Assembly (NCBI GenBank): GCA_017979445.1
Contig: CM030705.1
Location: 16,199,040 to 16,263,039 of the forward strand
DNA from: Akebia trifoliata
Taxonomy: Eukaryota > Streptophyta > Magnoliopsida > Ranunculales > Lardizabalaceae
Direction: 5' to 3'
Length of the DNA: 64,000 nt
The notes under the pieces are model-generated. The model saw only the letters and a program-made list of their open reading frames with translations, had not been told where the DNA came from and made no database searches. The translations under genes were made by a program, and so were the position numbers. Positions 45,065 to 56,814 of the stretch are shown one piece after another (the first letter of the stretch is position 1; every line of letters starts with the position of its first letter).

Positions 45065-45230
45065 AACACCCAAACTTGCACCTAACATATCCTCATAGGC
45101 CCACGTGAACAAGTCTTCGAAATTTCTAAGAAAATTCATTATCCCCTTGTGTTCTTCTGGAGATAAGATGGTTTCTATTTGAATCTCTTTAGGAATTTAT
45201 TTCTGTTCCGAGGTCAATAACCTTTGCTTT
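45065..45230 (-). pseudogene. pol: pol fragment from just before RT
   Basis: Reads ETILSPEEHKGIMNFLRNFE then DLFTWAYEDMLGA, the counterpart of the LLRNYQDIFAWSYKDMPG segment at about 1290-1340 in the first element. Immediately afterwards the sequence jumps to late integrase, so a deletion removed RT, both RNase H domains and half of integrase. Confidence 0.65.
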
Positions 45231-45985
45231 CTTGAGCCCGACTCTTATCTTTCTTGTTCAGGAGAAAAATATATCCTTGAAGCTAGATTATTAGTTAATT
45301 CTTTAATGCGCTTGAGGTATTAAAAAATTTTCTTTATTCAATCAAATTCAGAAGGGACGACAGACACCTCTATAAACTCAATAAACTAACTCGACTCAAT
45401 AGGAAAAAAGTAGACTCGATCTAAAGAAAATATGACATTGAAAAATTGGACTCGAGCTAACTCAAATAACTCATGAAAACTCAATACAACTACCCACAAT
45501 GGGCTTGATTGGGACTGAGGACTGAGACATTGCTTACAACCAACAGGATTGAGGCACTATGATCTTCAAAGAACAACTGGATGATGTTGAGAAATTTGAG
45601 GTCATTTCTGACTGTTGACTTGATATTGACGTTTACTCTAACTGACCGGATTTACAACCCTAGATAGACGATGGACGATTGAGCTTAGATACAATGATAA
45701 CCCTTAAACCTCTTTGAAGGTGAATTTAACCAATTTCAGTGTCACCCCCTTGATAACATTTTAAATGAACCCTGAGATTTTATTGAATTTTGTGCACCAA
45801 TCCATTAAAAAAATTCATCAATTCAATGATTATTCAGAAGAAAAATAATTATGTTGCACTCTTGAAAATTATTGGAAAATAATGTTTTTATTATATAAAA
45901 ATTTTCACAAATCTGATTATTTTTTGCAACATTTTTTGGTAGTTTTCCAAGGTCCATAAAAACTTTTCATGCAAAAATAGATCTT
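45231..45985 (-). other. unassigned interior sequence
   Basis: No domain was recognised. ORF1 and gag, expected about here, are not visible. Confidence 0.4.
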
Positions 45986-46240
45986 TTGCAAATTTTTCCT
46001 TTTTTTTCTTTTCTTTTGGAAAACATTTTCTTCTGGAAAACATTTTTTTTTAGAAAATATTTTTTCTTAGAAAACATTTTTTTGAGAATAACACTTTTTC
46101 TGGAAAATACTTCTTTTGGAAAATATTTTATTCTGGAAAATATATTTTCTGAAAAATGTTTCTTCTAAAGAAGCCTTCTTTTGGAAAATAATCTCTTTTT
46201 TTTTTTTTGAAAAATATTTTCTTTTTCTTCTTTGAAAATT
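45986..46240 (-). repeat. degenerate GGAAAACATTTTC tandem repeats
   Basis: About a dozen units of 15-20 bp built on TGGAAAACATTTTCTT. The same family occurs at 59890-60040 in the other Ogre element, in the corresponding place before ORF1. Confidence 0.8.
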
Positions 46241-46379
46241 CGATTTCCATTTTGATTTAACTGCCCGGTCCATCATGATTGTTGGATCGGGATAGACTGG
46301 GTCATTATTGTAAAAGAATGGACTCTTTACTGGGTCGGTGCACCCATTTTAATTTTCAAAAATAAAATTTCTTTGATCC

Positions 46380-47260
46380 TTGAGGACAATCATGCACTTT
46401 GATCTCATCATTCACATCACTCACATACATTCATCCAACAACAGACATTCATTCAATAAATAACCCGGGAACACCCACGATAAGTTCGAGTCGTGTCCTA
46501 TGGGGAAGGTTTCTAGACTCTAGGCTTACTACGTGCAATGCATTTTTATCTGGCCACCCTTGCCCAAGCACACCTATATACCTTTCGATACGTGGTGACT
46601 TGGTTTGATATACCGTATAGGTGATAATCTAAAACCTCAATTCACTTCTCTGAAGCCAAAAACAGCCAGTTTGATCTCCAGTTGAGAGGTGGCGCACAAT
46701 GCTGAGCAAGGGCCCACTTAAATACCTCTCGTCTAGAATAGACGTAGTCTATCCCCCTCGTACAGTAGGGTACAGCGGGGCAAGATCTTTCTTAGGCACC
46801 GGTTTTGACCAAGAAGTGCAATTGATATACTTAGATTACCTTTTATACCTACAGGTACGAGTCAAGAGTTGTAGCTTTCATAAATGGTTTGGCATCCCAC
46901 GAGGGGACCGACCACGTACTAGTACTACGTTGGCAATCGGGACATGTGACTGTGTGGCTTACAATAGGACAAAGGCTCAGGTCACCCCAGCATGGGTGCA
47001 TCAATATGTCTCTCAGAATCACCTGATCAGACGGTATTGATGCCCCAGTTCGATATACCCTAAGGTACGTGACTGGAGTTGTGGGTTTCATGAATGACGT
47101 CGCATCTCCGAAGAGACCGGGCCACGCACTAGTGCCACGTTGGCTAAATGGGACGTGTAAGTGAGTAAAGCGGTAAACGTGCATGTGGTGTGTGCGAAGT
47201 AAGGTGGGGTGTGCCCGGGGCCTTTTCCAAACAAATGGGCCCATGGCCCAATCAAACCAA
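46380..47260 (-). repeat. conserved Ogre leader block, copy in the non-autonomous element
   Basis: Inverse counterpart of 58860-59770. Includes the segment of about 230 bp missing from the oldest copy at 29360-29960. On the plus strand, antisense to the element, an ORF at 46699-47040 starts MLSKGPLKYLSSRIDVVY, shared with 59402-59196. Confidence 0.85.
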
Positions 47261-47850
47261 TTAGAACATGAATTATATGGATATAAGCATCATTCCAATC
47301 ACATAAACATTTAATCATGATCAACATTATGACCAACATCAAACATGCATTCCCAATGATATTATGGCACATTAAATAGGCAATTATCATAAATTAATAA
47401 TATGGTCCGCTTCACGATTTAAACATGCACATGTATGATATGTGGCAATCAATTAGACCCGATCATCGCAATGATTTGATAAACTTTATAGTCCAATCAA
47501 GGGCGCTTTGGGGTGACCAAAAAAATAATTCAAAATTTCTAAGGGTATTGAATTGAAGGTATAATGATGATTGATGAGATAATGAGGATGGTTTTGTTCA
47601 TTTATTTTTTAATTTTTTTCTAAAATAAATTGAGCCCAATCAAGGAAATTCAAAAAACAAAACAAAGAAAACTTGCATATATGTTGCTATTGGTAACATT
47701 TAGAAAATGACTTTGTTTTTTTTGAACTCCCTTTTTTTTTTTATGAAAAGAAAATCTCCCATCTTTTTTTTTTATTTTGATTTTTTCTTTTTTAGAAACA
47801 AATTAATTTCCTCTTTTAAAAAAAAAAAAATGATTTTGTTTTAAAACAGC
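47261..47850 (-). other. AT-rich leader sequence
   Basis: No gene or array; poly-T and poly-A runs at 47720-47830. Confidence 0.5.
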
Positions 47851-47852
47851 AG

Positions 47853-48182
47853 GATAACGTCGAGCTCAACGTCGAGATCAACGTATAACAGCAGCCTAGA
47901 CGTCGAGATCAGCAGGTTAAATCGTCGAGATCAGTAGGTTAAACCGTCGAGATCAGCAGGTTAAACCGTCGAGATCATCCTATAACAGCAGGCCAGCGTC
48001 GAGCTCAACGGCAGCTTAACGTCGAGATCGACAGCAGACCAGCGTCGAGATCAACCCTTAACAGTAGCTTACCGTCGAGATCAGCAGAAGCCTAACGTCG
48101 AGATCAACTCATAACAGCAGACCAGCGTCGAGGTCAACCTATACAGCGTCGAGGTCAACCTATAACAGCGTCGAGATCGGTC
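47853..48182 (-). repeat. CGTCGAGATCA tandem repeat in the leader
   Basis: About 18 occurrences of CGTCGAG(A/C/G)TC spaced 15-35 bp, joined by AACAGCAG and GGTTAAAC segments. CpG-rich in an AT-rich leader. No counterpart was seen in the leader of the element at 56815. Confidence 0.85.
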
Positions 48183-49264
48183 TGTAATATGGGATTTTTC
48201 GACGAATTTGTTCGCCATTTCAGTGCTGTGATGAGAGGAATCTCTCTACGACCTTCTCTAATGATGATTGGAGACTTTTACTTGAAAGAAGAAGAGTGAG
48301 AAACCGTGATTCAACCAATCTTCAAAAAGATCTCCACATTCGATCGAGATCAGAGGTATCTTTCTTACAAGAACAGCTTATCAAGAACCGCCATTAAAGT
48401 CGAGACATGGGACGATTTCGAGCGAAAAAGATGCGAAGTAATTCAGGTAACAGCACCCCATACCAGTCCATTAATCCATCGTTGATCAATCAATAATCAG
48501 AACGAATGCAAGACTCAAACGGTTGATCCTTACATCGGCCGAGATTAATGAGCCAAGAGGTGGGTTAAAAAACCTTTGAGGAGCAAGGTTTTTTTTCGAG
48601 TCTCTGTTGAGACAGTAGAACCGAACGAAGAAGATGATGGTTTTCTTTTTTAAAAAAATAAATTTTAAAAGGGTTGAACAGAACAGACTTTTTATTAATA
48701 GCACCCAAAATAATTAATCGATTTACTATGCACACCCCCTCCAACAGTTTCTGCCGACAGAAATTCCAGAATTTTTTTTTTTTTTTTTACTATTTGAGAT
48801 GCTGTCAATGGGCAGCCTCTCTTGCCTATAAACTAAAATAAAAAACAAATACCTACCTAATAAGCGAAAAATCAAATAACTAATAAAAAATCCTTTTTTT
48901 TTTTTTTAAGGAAAACGGTCAAATGTTAAATCAAGCACACACCCAAATTTTCAATTGAAATATACTTATATATGTAAAAAAAATCATGGTCCAAAAATCT
49001 CATCCTCAATAAAAGTATTCCTTCGAAATCTCGTATTATTTCGGATCATTCCGAATGGCCCTTGATTAAACCATAGAGATGATATGTTAAATCAAAGTGC
49101 TCCAAGTAGAATCAAACAATCAATGACGTACCAACAAGAATAAAAATAATAAAGAAACAATAACATGAAACTAACTAAAAATTAAATGAAATAAGCAAAA
49201 CAAATAAAACTAGGTCATTGGCAATGTCCCCATACTTGGGGTTTTTCAAGTTTGATCCTCAATG
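48183..49264 (-). other. remaining leader of the non-autonomous element
   Basis: No coding sequence. The portion next to the primer site matches the start of the leader at 56815. Confidence 0.5.
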
Positions 49265-49282
49265 TCCCCAGTGGAGTCGCCA
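49265..49282 (-). other. primer-binding site
   Basis: On the element strand TGGCGACTCCACTGGGGA, one base after the 5' LTR. The leading TGG pairs with the CCA end of a tRNA. Ogre elements are known to use tRNA-Arg. Confidence 0.85.
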
Positions 49283-49283
49283 C

Positions 49284-51025
49284 TGAAAGCGCCCTCGATC
49301 CGCGGGGTGCGCGGATCCGCTTTTGACCCTTGAGGTTTGGGAGTCGCCACCTAGTTATTACGGTCTAGGAACCGATCAATGACTCTAAACGGATAAAAAC
49401 TAATCTAAAACAAAAAAAAACTGAGTTCGGGGATCATGTTACGGGATTGGAAGGTGTTAGGCACCAACCCCGCCCGGCCAAAGCCGGTCTCTACTAATTT
49501 CCCAAGTAAATTACATTGCTAAAACCTAGATAAAAATAAATAATAAAAAAAAAATACCTTTCCGATGCAAGGACTTTGTTCCCTCAGATCTGACAAAAAG
49601 AGCTCCTTGTACCGTGCTCCCTTGCTTCGTTCTGTTTCCGGATTTGTCTTTGGATCTCCGAGGCAAGGTATCTCCTTGTTTTTTTGAATCTGAACTCTTC
49701 AAATTCGTTGCGGATTTGGGGGTGTTTTTAGAAGGCTTTTGGGTGTTTTCTAGACTAAAATTGAAGGGGGGATGTTAGCTAAGGAGTTGGGGCTCCAAAA
49801 CTAGGGTTTATGGGGGGTTAGGGGAGCTTCTAGACCTACTTCTCCTAGGGTTTATTTTTTGATACGAAAATAGGGTGTGAGCACCTCTATTTATAGATGT
49901 TTTTAGGAGTTGATTTGGATAGAGTTAGTGTTTAATTAGAGATCTTTTAATTTAGAGTTGTGTTTTAGTTTGACTTGTTTTAGGTAGAATTATGTTTTAA
50001 TTAGAATTGTTTTAGGTAGAATTATTTTTAAGTTAGAACTCTATTAGATAGAGTTATTAATCAATTATAATTATATTATGACTTTTGGTCTTATTTGATT
50101 GACTTTTAATGTTTTGACTTTAGTCTTAATTGATTGACTTTTAATATTTTGACTTCAGTCTTGCTTAATTGACTTTAATTTTGACTTCAGTCTCACTTGA
50201 TTGACTTTAATACCTTGAATTCAGTCTTGCTTGATTTACTTTTAATTTTGGGAGAACCCCCCTCTAAAATATCTTTAATTCTTTGGACCCCCAAATGGAG
50301 GGGTCCTTAAAGAAATATCCCACGAACCCTCAACAATTTTACCCGAAAGTCCGATTGATCGATTTTTTAAATTCAAAATTTTAAATTAATTTCATTAATA
50401 TTTAAATTTAATAATTTAATGTTTTATTTATTAATTTCGGAATTTTTTATCATGAAAATTGTGAAATTACCGTTTTGTCCCCGGAGAGGACTTTTCACAT
50501 TTTAAGTCGGTTTTTAATGTTCTAGGATGTTTTAGAATCGGTTTTTCGTAAGGAATTCAATGGAAATATTAGTTTTTGTTATTTATGAAATTTTTTGTGT
50601 GAAATGGTTGTGAACTCTATGAGGGGCATTTTCGTAATTTTGTCAAATTCTGTTAAAATTGGTGAAATGATTTATTTAGTTCCGATTTGTCATTTTATGT
50701 GTTCGAATGGGTTTTTCTAAGCGTAACGTAGGCTCTAAGGTTGTTTTGAGGTTAGGGGTATTTTGGTAATTTGGTAATTTTTAGTGATTTTTATCGTGAA
50801 GCTTCTTTTTGGTCTGCAAGATGATGATTTCTATGTTTCTGGGGTCATACTTTCCTAGCGTAGCGTGGTTTCTAAGGTTTTGTCAATTCGAGATACCTCA
50901 TCCGGATTTCTGAAACAAATCTGGTAACAAAGTAAAGCAATTGAATACACATCCATCATTGGGAATCCTTGCGATCGGGTTGACGAGTTGATTAATCAGG
51001 CGGATGCAAAAATGGGGTGTCTACA
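49284..51025 (-). repeat. 5' LTR of the non-autonomous Ogre element
   Basis: 1742 bp, same orientation as 38727-40467 and nearly identical. By eye: seven T instead of six near 49680 and G for A near 50540. TATA box on the element strand at 49887-49896. Confidence 0.95.
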
Positions 51026-52319
51026 GTCTCTCGTAATTTTAAATATTAATTAAAGTAAGATATCACAATAAAAGATTATTTTCATAATTTTTAAAAATTA
51101 ACTATCGTGGTTATAGGAATTGTGAGTAACAATTTTATTTGTTATTTATTTATTTATTTATTGAAATTGACTTCAATGAAAGTAAGGTTGAATGTAAATG
51201 TGGTGCATTTTCTGTCTTCCAAATTTTGGTGTCAACAAAGATCCCTCATTATAATATTAAAGAAGATTATGTAATTTAGAAGGTTTTTTTTGAAAGGGTA
51301 AATAACCATTTCATGATTAACTTTCGACGAATCTACAATTCTAGGTCACTGTTCATTTTAGTTATCTAAACATGATTGTGCGAAATCGCAAGTTTTTCAA
51401 GTGAAGAGATCATAGGTTTAAAGTGATAAACTTGCTGATTTTTCCCCCAAAGTGATAATCTCGTTAGTTTGCATAGTGACGATATCGCTAAAAGTAGCGA
51501 AACCTACAAGATTGTCACTTTAAACTTGTGAAATTGCCACTTTAAAACCTTTGATATCATTATCATTCACATTTTGGTGATTAGATGAACAGAGAACTGA
51601 AATTGTAAATTCGTCAAAACTTGGTCACGTTTTGTAAATATCTCTTGTTGAAAAATAAAGTTACCTCCAGATTTTTCAAGCTAATGACATAGGTCTTGAC
51701 CATGGATTTCTATTATAAATTAATTTAAAATGATTACACAAATTGTGAAAACCCTTGATTTTTTTCTTCCTAAAACCCATTTTCATTAGGCTCTAGGCTA
51801 ATGTAGGAACCAAAAATATCTCATTCATTGGGATTAGCAAAGTTACGAAATCAAGGTGTTTAGACCCGACTTAACCCGATCCAACCCAAACAATTTCAAC
51901 TTGGGTTGAATATATAAATGGATCGATCCCTAGGTCAATATTCTAAATGTGTTCCTTCAAACTAAGTGGTTCAGCCACCTAGGCCGACCCCCTTATCTCA
52001 ACGTGTATTCCTTTACACTAGGTAGTTCAACCACCTAGCCAACCTTTATCAACCACTTAATAAGGTTCAGTCCCATTGGCCAAACCTTCATAATGTTCTT
52101 TTATATAATTTGGCCCCTAGGACGAAGCTTTATATTGCTCCTTAATGGTAGTTGTTCGATTGTTGTACTCGTATGTGAATATTGATGGACGTCTTTGTGG
52201 CATCCCGCCAAACGCTAACACAAAACCTCATGTTAGATTTCGAGGCACTAGGTGGCGCCTCGACATTTCGACATTCCAAGACGTTCAACTTACACTTGAT
52301 AAAACGACATACATTATCC

Positions 52320-52322
<3 letters not shown>
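51026..52322. other. unassigned AT-rich spacer
   Basis: No gene. 51410-51550 has loosely repeated GAAATTGCCACTTTAAA-type phrases in both orientations. 51950-52090 repeats AGTGGTTCAGCCACCTAG-like phrases. Confidence 0.4.

Positions 52323-52373
<51 letters not shown>
52323..52373. repeat. (AT)n microsatellite
   Basis: About 25 AT units; it produces Ile-Tyr runs in several frames. Confidence 0.97.
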
Positions 52374-52375
<2 letters not shown>

Positions 52376-53202
52376 AAATATAATATAAGCGGAAGCCTAT
52401 ATACATCTAATAACGTACGATAGATCAGAGTGCGAAATGATAAATAAAATACAGGATTATACAAATATTTCTCACTCTAACAAAAATCCTAACGCTCAAT
52501 ATAAGATCCATAATACTACTTGAACGAATTAGCACTACTAGGGTGATATAGTCCCAACACTCATCAGGTAATGGACTTTGATCGTCTATCTGACCTACTA
52601 GATAGTCTTCACTCATTTTTTACACCTGCCTCGTCAAGTTCTGGATTTGAAACTAAAAAAGGGAGAAGGAAAATGTGAGTAACAATGGTTACCCAGTAGG
52701 GAAGCAAACAATTTCTTCCAATAATCCCTCATAATATGAACGAATAACATATTGAATCATTTTAAAATATGTAAAGTTTTACATAAGAAACTACGATTAA
52801 CTGATACATATAACCAGAGATGAGCAACTAAATATTTTAAAACTCATATTACATCAATCAATAGTACCCACTATAACATTTTCTTTTTATACAAATCAAA
52901 TTGATCAAATGGAAACATTAAACATGTATTTCATTTTATATATCAAAATAAGGCAACAGATACACAATACACAATGGTGGAGTAGTGGAATTAGAGAGTT
53001 AGAATTCACGATTGGATCGCTCCTAGTCGGGACATGATGTTTCATAATAAAGTATTAGTTCTTGATTTTGTGATTGGTCACTATTTACAACACTTGCTAG
53101 ACCATTTATCATGCTCAGGCTGACCGTTTGACGTGACCGTAAGCAATGGGTATCTTTTCAATGTGTTAGAACGTTCGACTATTATAAATTGTTAGTGATC
53201 AC

Positions 53203-54961
53203 TGTAGACACCTCATTTTTGCATCCGCCTGATTAATCAAGTCGTCAACCCGATCGCAAAGGTTCCCAATGATGGATGTCTATTCCAATGCTTTATTTTG
53301 TTACCAGATATGTTTCAGAAATCCGGATGAGGTATCTCGAACTGACAAAACTTAGAAACCACGCTACGCTAGGAAAATACTACCCCAGAAACATAGAAAT
53401 CATCATCCTGCAAACCAAAAAGAAGCTTCACGATAAAAATCACTAAAAATGACCAAATTACCCCTAACATCAAAACAACCTTAGAGCCTACATTACGCTT
53501 AGGAAAATCCGTTCAAATACATAAAACGACAAATCGAAACCAAATAAATTATTTCGCCAATTTTCACAAAATTTGACAAAATTACGAAAATACCCCTCAT
53601 AAAATTCACGACCATTTCACACAAAAAATTTCATAAATGACAAAAACCAACATTCCCATTGAATTCCTTACGAAAAACTGATTCCAAAACATCCTGGAAC
53701 ATTGAAAAACGACTTAAAACGTAAAAAATCCTCTCCGAGGGCAAAATGATAATTTTACAATTTTAGTAATTAAAAATTTCGAAATTAATAAATAAATCAT
53801 TAAATAATGTAAAGTGAAACATTAATAAAATTAATTATAAAATTTAAACCAAAAAATTGATCAATCAGGCTTTCAAGAAAAATTGTTGATGGTTCGCAAG
53901 ATATTTCTTTAAGGACCCCTCCATTTGGGGGTCCAAAGAATCAAAGATATAATAGAGGGGGGTTCTCCAAAAATTTAAAGTCAACCAAGCAAGACTAAAG
54001 TCAAGATACTAAAGTCAATCAAATAAGATCAAAGTCAAAATTAAAGTCAATTAAGTAAGACTAGAGTCAAGTATTAAAGTCAATCTCATAAGACTAAAGT
54101 CAAAACCCTAAATCAAAACCCTAATCTAAACTAATCAAGTCAATCTCATAAGACTAAAATCAAAACCCTAATCTAAACTAATCAAGTCAATCTCATAAGA
54201 CTAAGGTCAAAATCCTAATTTAAACTAATCAAGTCAATCTCATAAGACTAAAGTCAAAACCCTAAAACCCTAAAGACTAAGTCAAAACCCTAATTGAAAC
54301 CCTAAAAGAAATCCTAATCAAACCCTAATCAAACCCTAATGCTTTTAAAAACTTTATAAATAAGAGCCTCCACACCCTATTTTCGTATCAAAGAAAAAAC
54401 CCTAGGAAAAGTAGGTAAAGAAGCCTCCATAGCCTCCTCAAAACCCTAATTTTGGAGCTCCAACTCCTTCCCTAACACCCCTACTCCGATTTTAGCCTAA
54501 AAAACACCCAAAAACCTCTCAAAAACATCCCAAAAATTCACAACAAATTCGAAGCACCCAGATCCAAGAAGGAGATACCTTAACTCGGAGATCAGGAATC
54601 AGATCCGGAGATAGAACGAAGTAAGGAATACGGTACAAGGATCCATTCTCACCAGATCTGAGGGAATAACACTTTTGCAGATCAAAGGTAAATTTTTTTT
54701 ATTTTTTTTAATCTAGGTTTATCATTAGCAATGTAGATCTATTTGGGATAAGTAGAGACCAACATTGGCCGGACGGGGTTGGTGCCTAACACCTTCCAAC
54801 CCCGTAACATGATCCCCGGATTCAGATTTCTATAGTAGATTAGTTCTTTTTATCCATTGTAGGGTCAATTTGGTTCCTAGACCACAATAACTAGGTGGCG
54901 ACTCCCAAACCTCAAGGGTCAAAAGCGGATCCGCGCACCCCGCGGATCGAGGGCGCTTTCA
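53203..54961 (+). mobile_element. solo LTR of the Ogre family
   Basis: Starts TGTAGACACCTC and ends GGGCGCTTTCA, flanked by ATCAC on both sides (53198-53202; 54962-54966), with no element interior. TATA-like TTTATAAATA at 54352. A PBS-like TGGCGACTCC lies at 54896-54905. It arose by recombination between the two LTRs of a full insertion. Confidence 0.93.
54077..54345 (+). repeat. 47-bp tandem repeat and AAACCCTAA cluster in the solo LTR
   Basis: AAGTCAATCTCATAAGACTA recurs at about 54077, 54137, 54184 and 54231 (spacing 60, 47, 47). It is followed by seven or more AAACCCTAA/AAACCCTAAT motifs up to the TATA box. The other LTRs of the family lack this expansion. Confidence 0.8.
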
Positions 54962-55071
54962 ATCACTGACTAATTATCTTCGTCTATACCTATCAAGCAT
55001 GCATATGATTCCCAAATATACAATCTATTCGTATACGACCACCTTTATATTACAAGTTTACTAGTAAAGAT

Positions 55072-56795
55072 TGTAGACACCCCATTTTTGCATTCGTCTA
55101 ATTAATCAACTCGTCAACCCGATAGCAACGGTTCCCAATGATGGATGTTTATTCCAATGCTTTATTTTGTTACCAGATATGTTTTAGAAATCCGGATGAG
55201 GTATCTCAAACTGAAAAAACTTAGAAATCACGCTATGCTAGGAAAATACGACTCCAGAAACATAGAAATTATCATCTTGCAGACCAAAAAGAAGCTTCAC
55301 GATAAAAATCATTAAAAGTGACCAAATTACCAAAATACCCCTAACGTCAAAATATCCCTAGAGCCTACGTTACGCTTAGAAAAACCCATTCAAACACATA
55401 AAACAACAAATCGAAATCAAATAAATCATTTCACCAATTTTAACAGAATTTAAAAAAATTACGAAAATGCCCCTCATAAAGTTCACGACCATTTCAGACA
55501 AAAATTTCATAAATGACACGAACCAATATTTCCATTGAATTCCTTACGAAAATTCGATTCTAAAACATCCTAGAACATTAAAAATCGACTTAAAACGAGA
55601 AAAGTCCTCTCCGGGGGTAAAACGGTAATTTCACAATTTTCATAATTAAAAATTTCGAAATTAATAAATAAAATATTAGATAATTAAAGTGAGACATTAA
55701 TGAAATTAATTTAAAATTTTGAACTAAAAAAATCGATCAATCGGGCTCTCACGCAAAATTGTTGAGGGTTCGCAAGATATTTCTTTAAGGACCCCTCCAT
55801 TTGGGGGTCCAAAGAATTAAAGATATAATAGAGGGGGGTTCTCCAAAAAATTAAAGTCAATCAAGCAAGACTAAAATCAAGGTATTAAAGTCAATCAAGT
55901 AAGACTAAAGTCAAAATTAAAGTCAATTAAATAAGATTAAAGTCAATCAATTAAGACTAAAGTCAAAATCTTAAAGTCAATCAAATAAGACCAAAAGTCA
56001 AAATCCTAATAGAGTTCCAATTAAATAATAAATCTATTTAATAGAGTTCTAACTAAAATACAACTCTACCTAAAATAATTCTAATTAAAATACAACTCTA
56101 CCTAAAATAATTCTAACTAAAATACAACTCTAACTAAAAGAATTATAATCAAACACCAATTCTATCTAAATCAACTCTTAAAAATATCTATAAATAGAGG
56201 TCCTCACACCCTATTTTCGTATCAAATCATAAATCCTAAAAGAAGTAGGTCAAAAAGTCCCCCTAGCCTCCCATAAACCCTAGTTTTGAAGTCCCAACTC
56301 CTTACCTAACACTCATACCTCAATTTTAGCTCAAAAAACACCTAGAAGCCCTTCAAAAATATCCCTAAAATCCATAAACAAATCCGAAGAATCCAGATCT
56401 AAGGAAGGGATACCTCGTCTCGGAGATCAGAAATCAGATCCGGAGACAGACCGAAGCAAGGAATACTGAATAAGGAGTTACTCTGTCAGATCTGAGGGAA
56501 CGATAAAGTTATCTTCGAAAATGTATAATTTCTTAATGTTTTTATCTAGGTTTTTTTTTAGCAATGTAATTTATTTGGGAAATTAGTAGAGACCGACTTT
56601 GGCCAGGCGGGGTTGGGGCCTAACACCTTCCAACCCCGTAACGTGATCCCTGGACCCTTTTTCTTTCGTAGATTAGTAATGTTTACCTTTTTTTAGAGTC
56701 AGTTTGGTTCCTAGACCTTAATAACTAGGTGGCGACTCCCAAACCTCAAGGATCAAAAGCGGATCCGCGCACCCAGCGGATTGAGGGCGCTTTCA
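55072..56795 (+). repeat. 5' LTR of the Ogre element
   Basis: TGTAGACACCCC to GGGCGCTTTCA, 1724 bp. TATA box CTATAAATAG at 56187-56196. A PBS-like TGGCGACTCC lies at 56730-56739. Confidence 0.93.
56187..56196 (+). promoter_or_regulatory. LTR TATA box
   Basis: CTATAAATAG followed by AGGTCCTCACACCC, a block kept in all young LTRs of this family. It probably sets the transcript start about 30 bp downstream. Confidence 0.65.
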
Positions 56796-56796
56796 G

Positions 56797-56814
56797 TGGT
56801 GACTCCACTGGGGA
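56797..56814 (+). other. primer-binding site
   Basis: TGGTGACTCCACTGGGGA one base after the LTR; pairs with the 3' end of a tRNA, tRNA-Arg in known Ogre elements. Confidence 0.85.

Larger units (their letters stand above)
38727..51025 (-). mobile_element. non-autonomous Ogre/Tat LTR retrotransposon, complete ends
   Basis: Two direct 1.74-kb LTRs (38727-40467 and 49284-51025) enclose 8.8 kb. GTCTC flanks both outer edges (38722-38726; 51026-51030), a perfect 5-bp target duplication. Transcription runs on the minus strand: primer site at 49265-49282, polypurine tract at 40468-40483. The interior keeps the leader block, a short fused remnant of pol, and two large tandem arrays near the 3' end, but no ORF1, gag, RT core or RNase H. 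By eye the LTRs differ by one substitution and one T-run length change, so insertion was recent and must have used enzymes supplied in trans. Confidence 0.93.
52425..55071 (-). repeat. second copy of the gypsy 5' leader repeat, split by a solo LTR
   Basis: 52480-53202 and 54962-55071 align with about 10840-11640, including GTGAGTAACAATGG, GACCGTTTGACGT and ATTGTTAGTGATCACTGACTA across the solo LTR insertion. The right side ends where the Ogre 5' LTR begins at 55072. No gag is present here. Confidence 0.7.

Noticed and set aside
46699..47390. Overlapping ORFs of 113, 131 and 100 codons as genes
   Set aside because: They lie in the non-coding Ogre leader block. Only the first has a partial counterpart elsewhere, recorded as a finding.
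52145..52423. 92-codon ORF with Ile-Tyr run
   Set aside because: It is created by the (AT)n microsatellite.
54266..54345. Interstitial telomere tract
   Set aside because: AAACCCTAA motifs are spaced irregularly and not in a continuous TTTAGGG array; they belong to the LTR.
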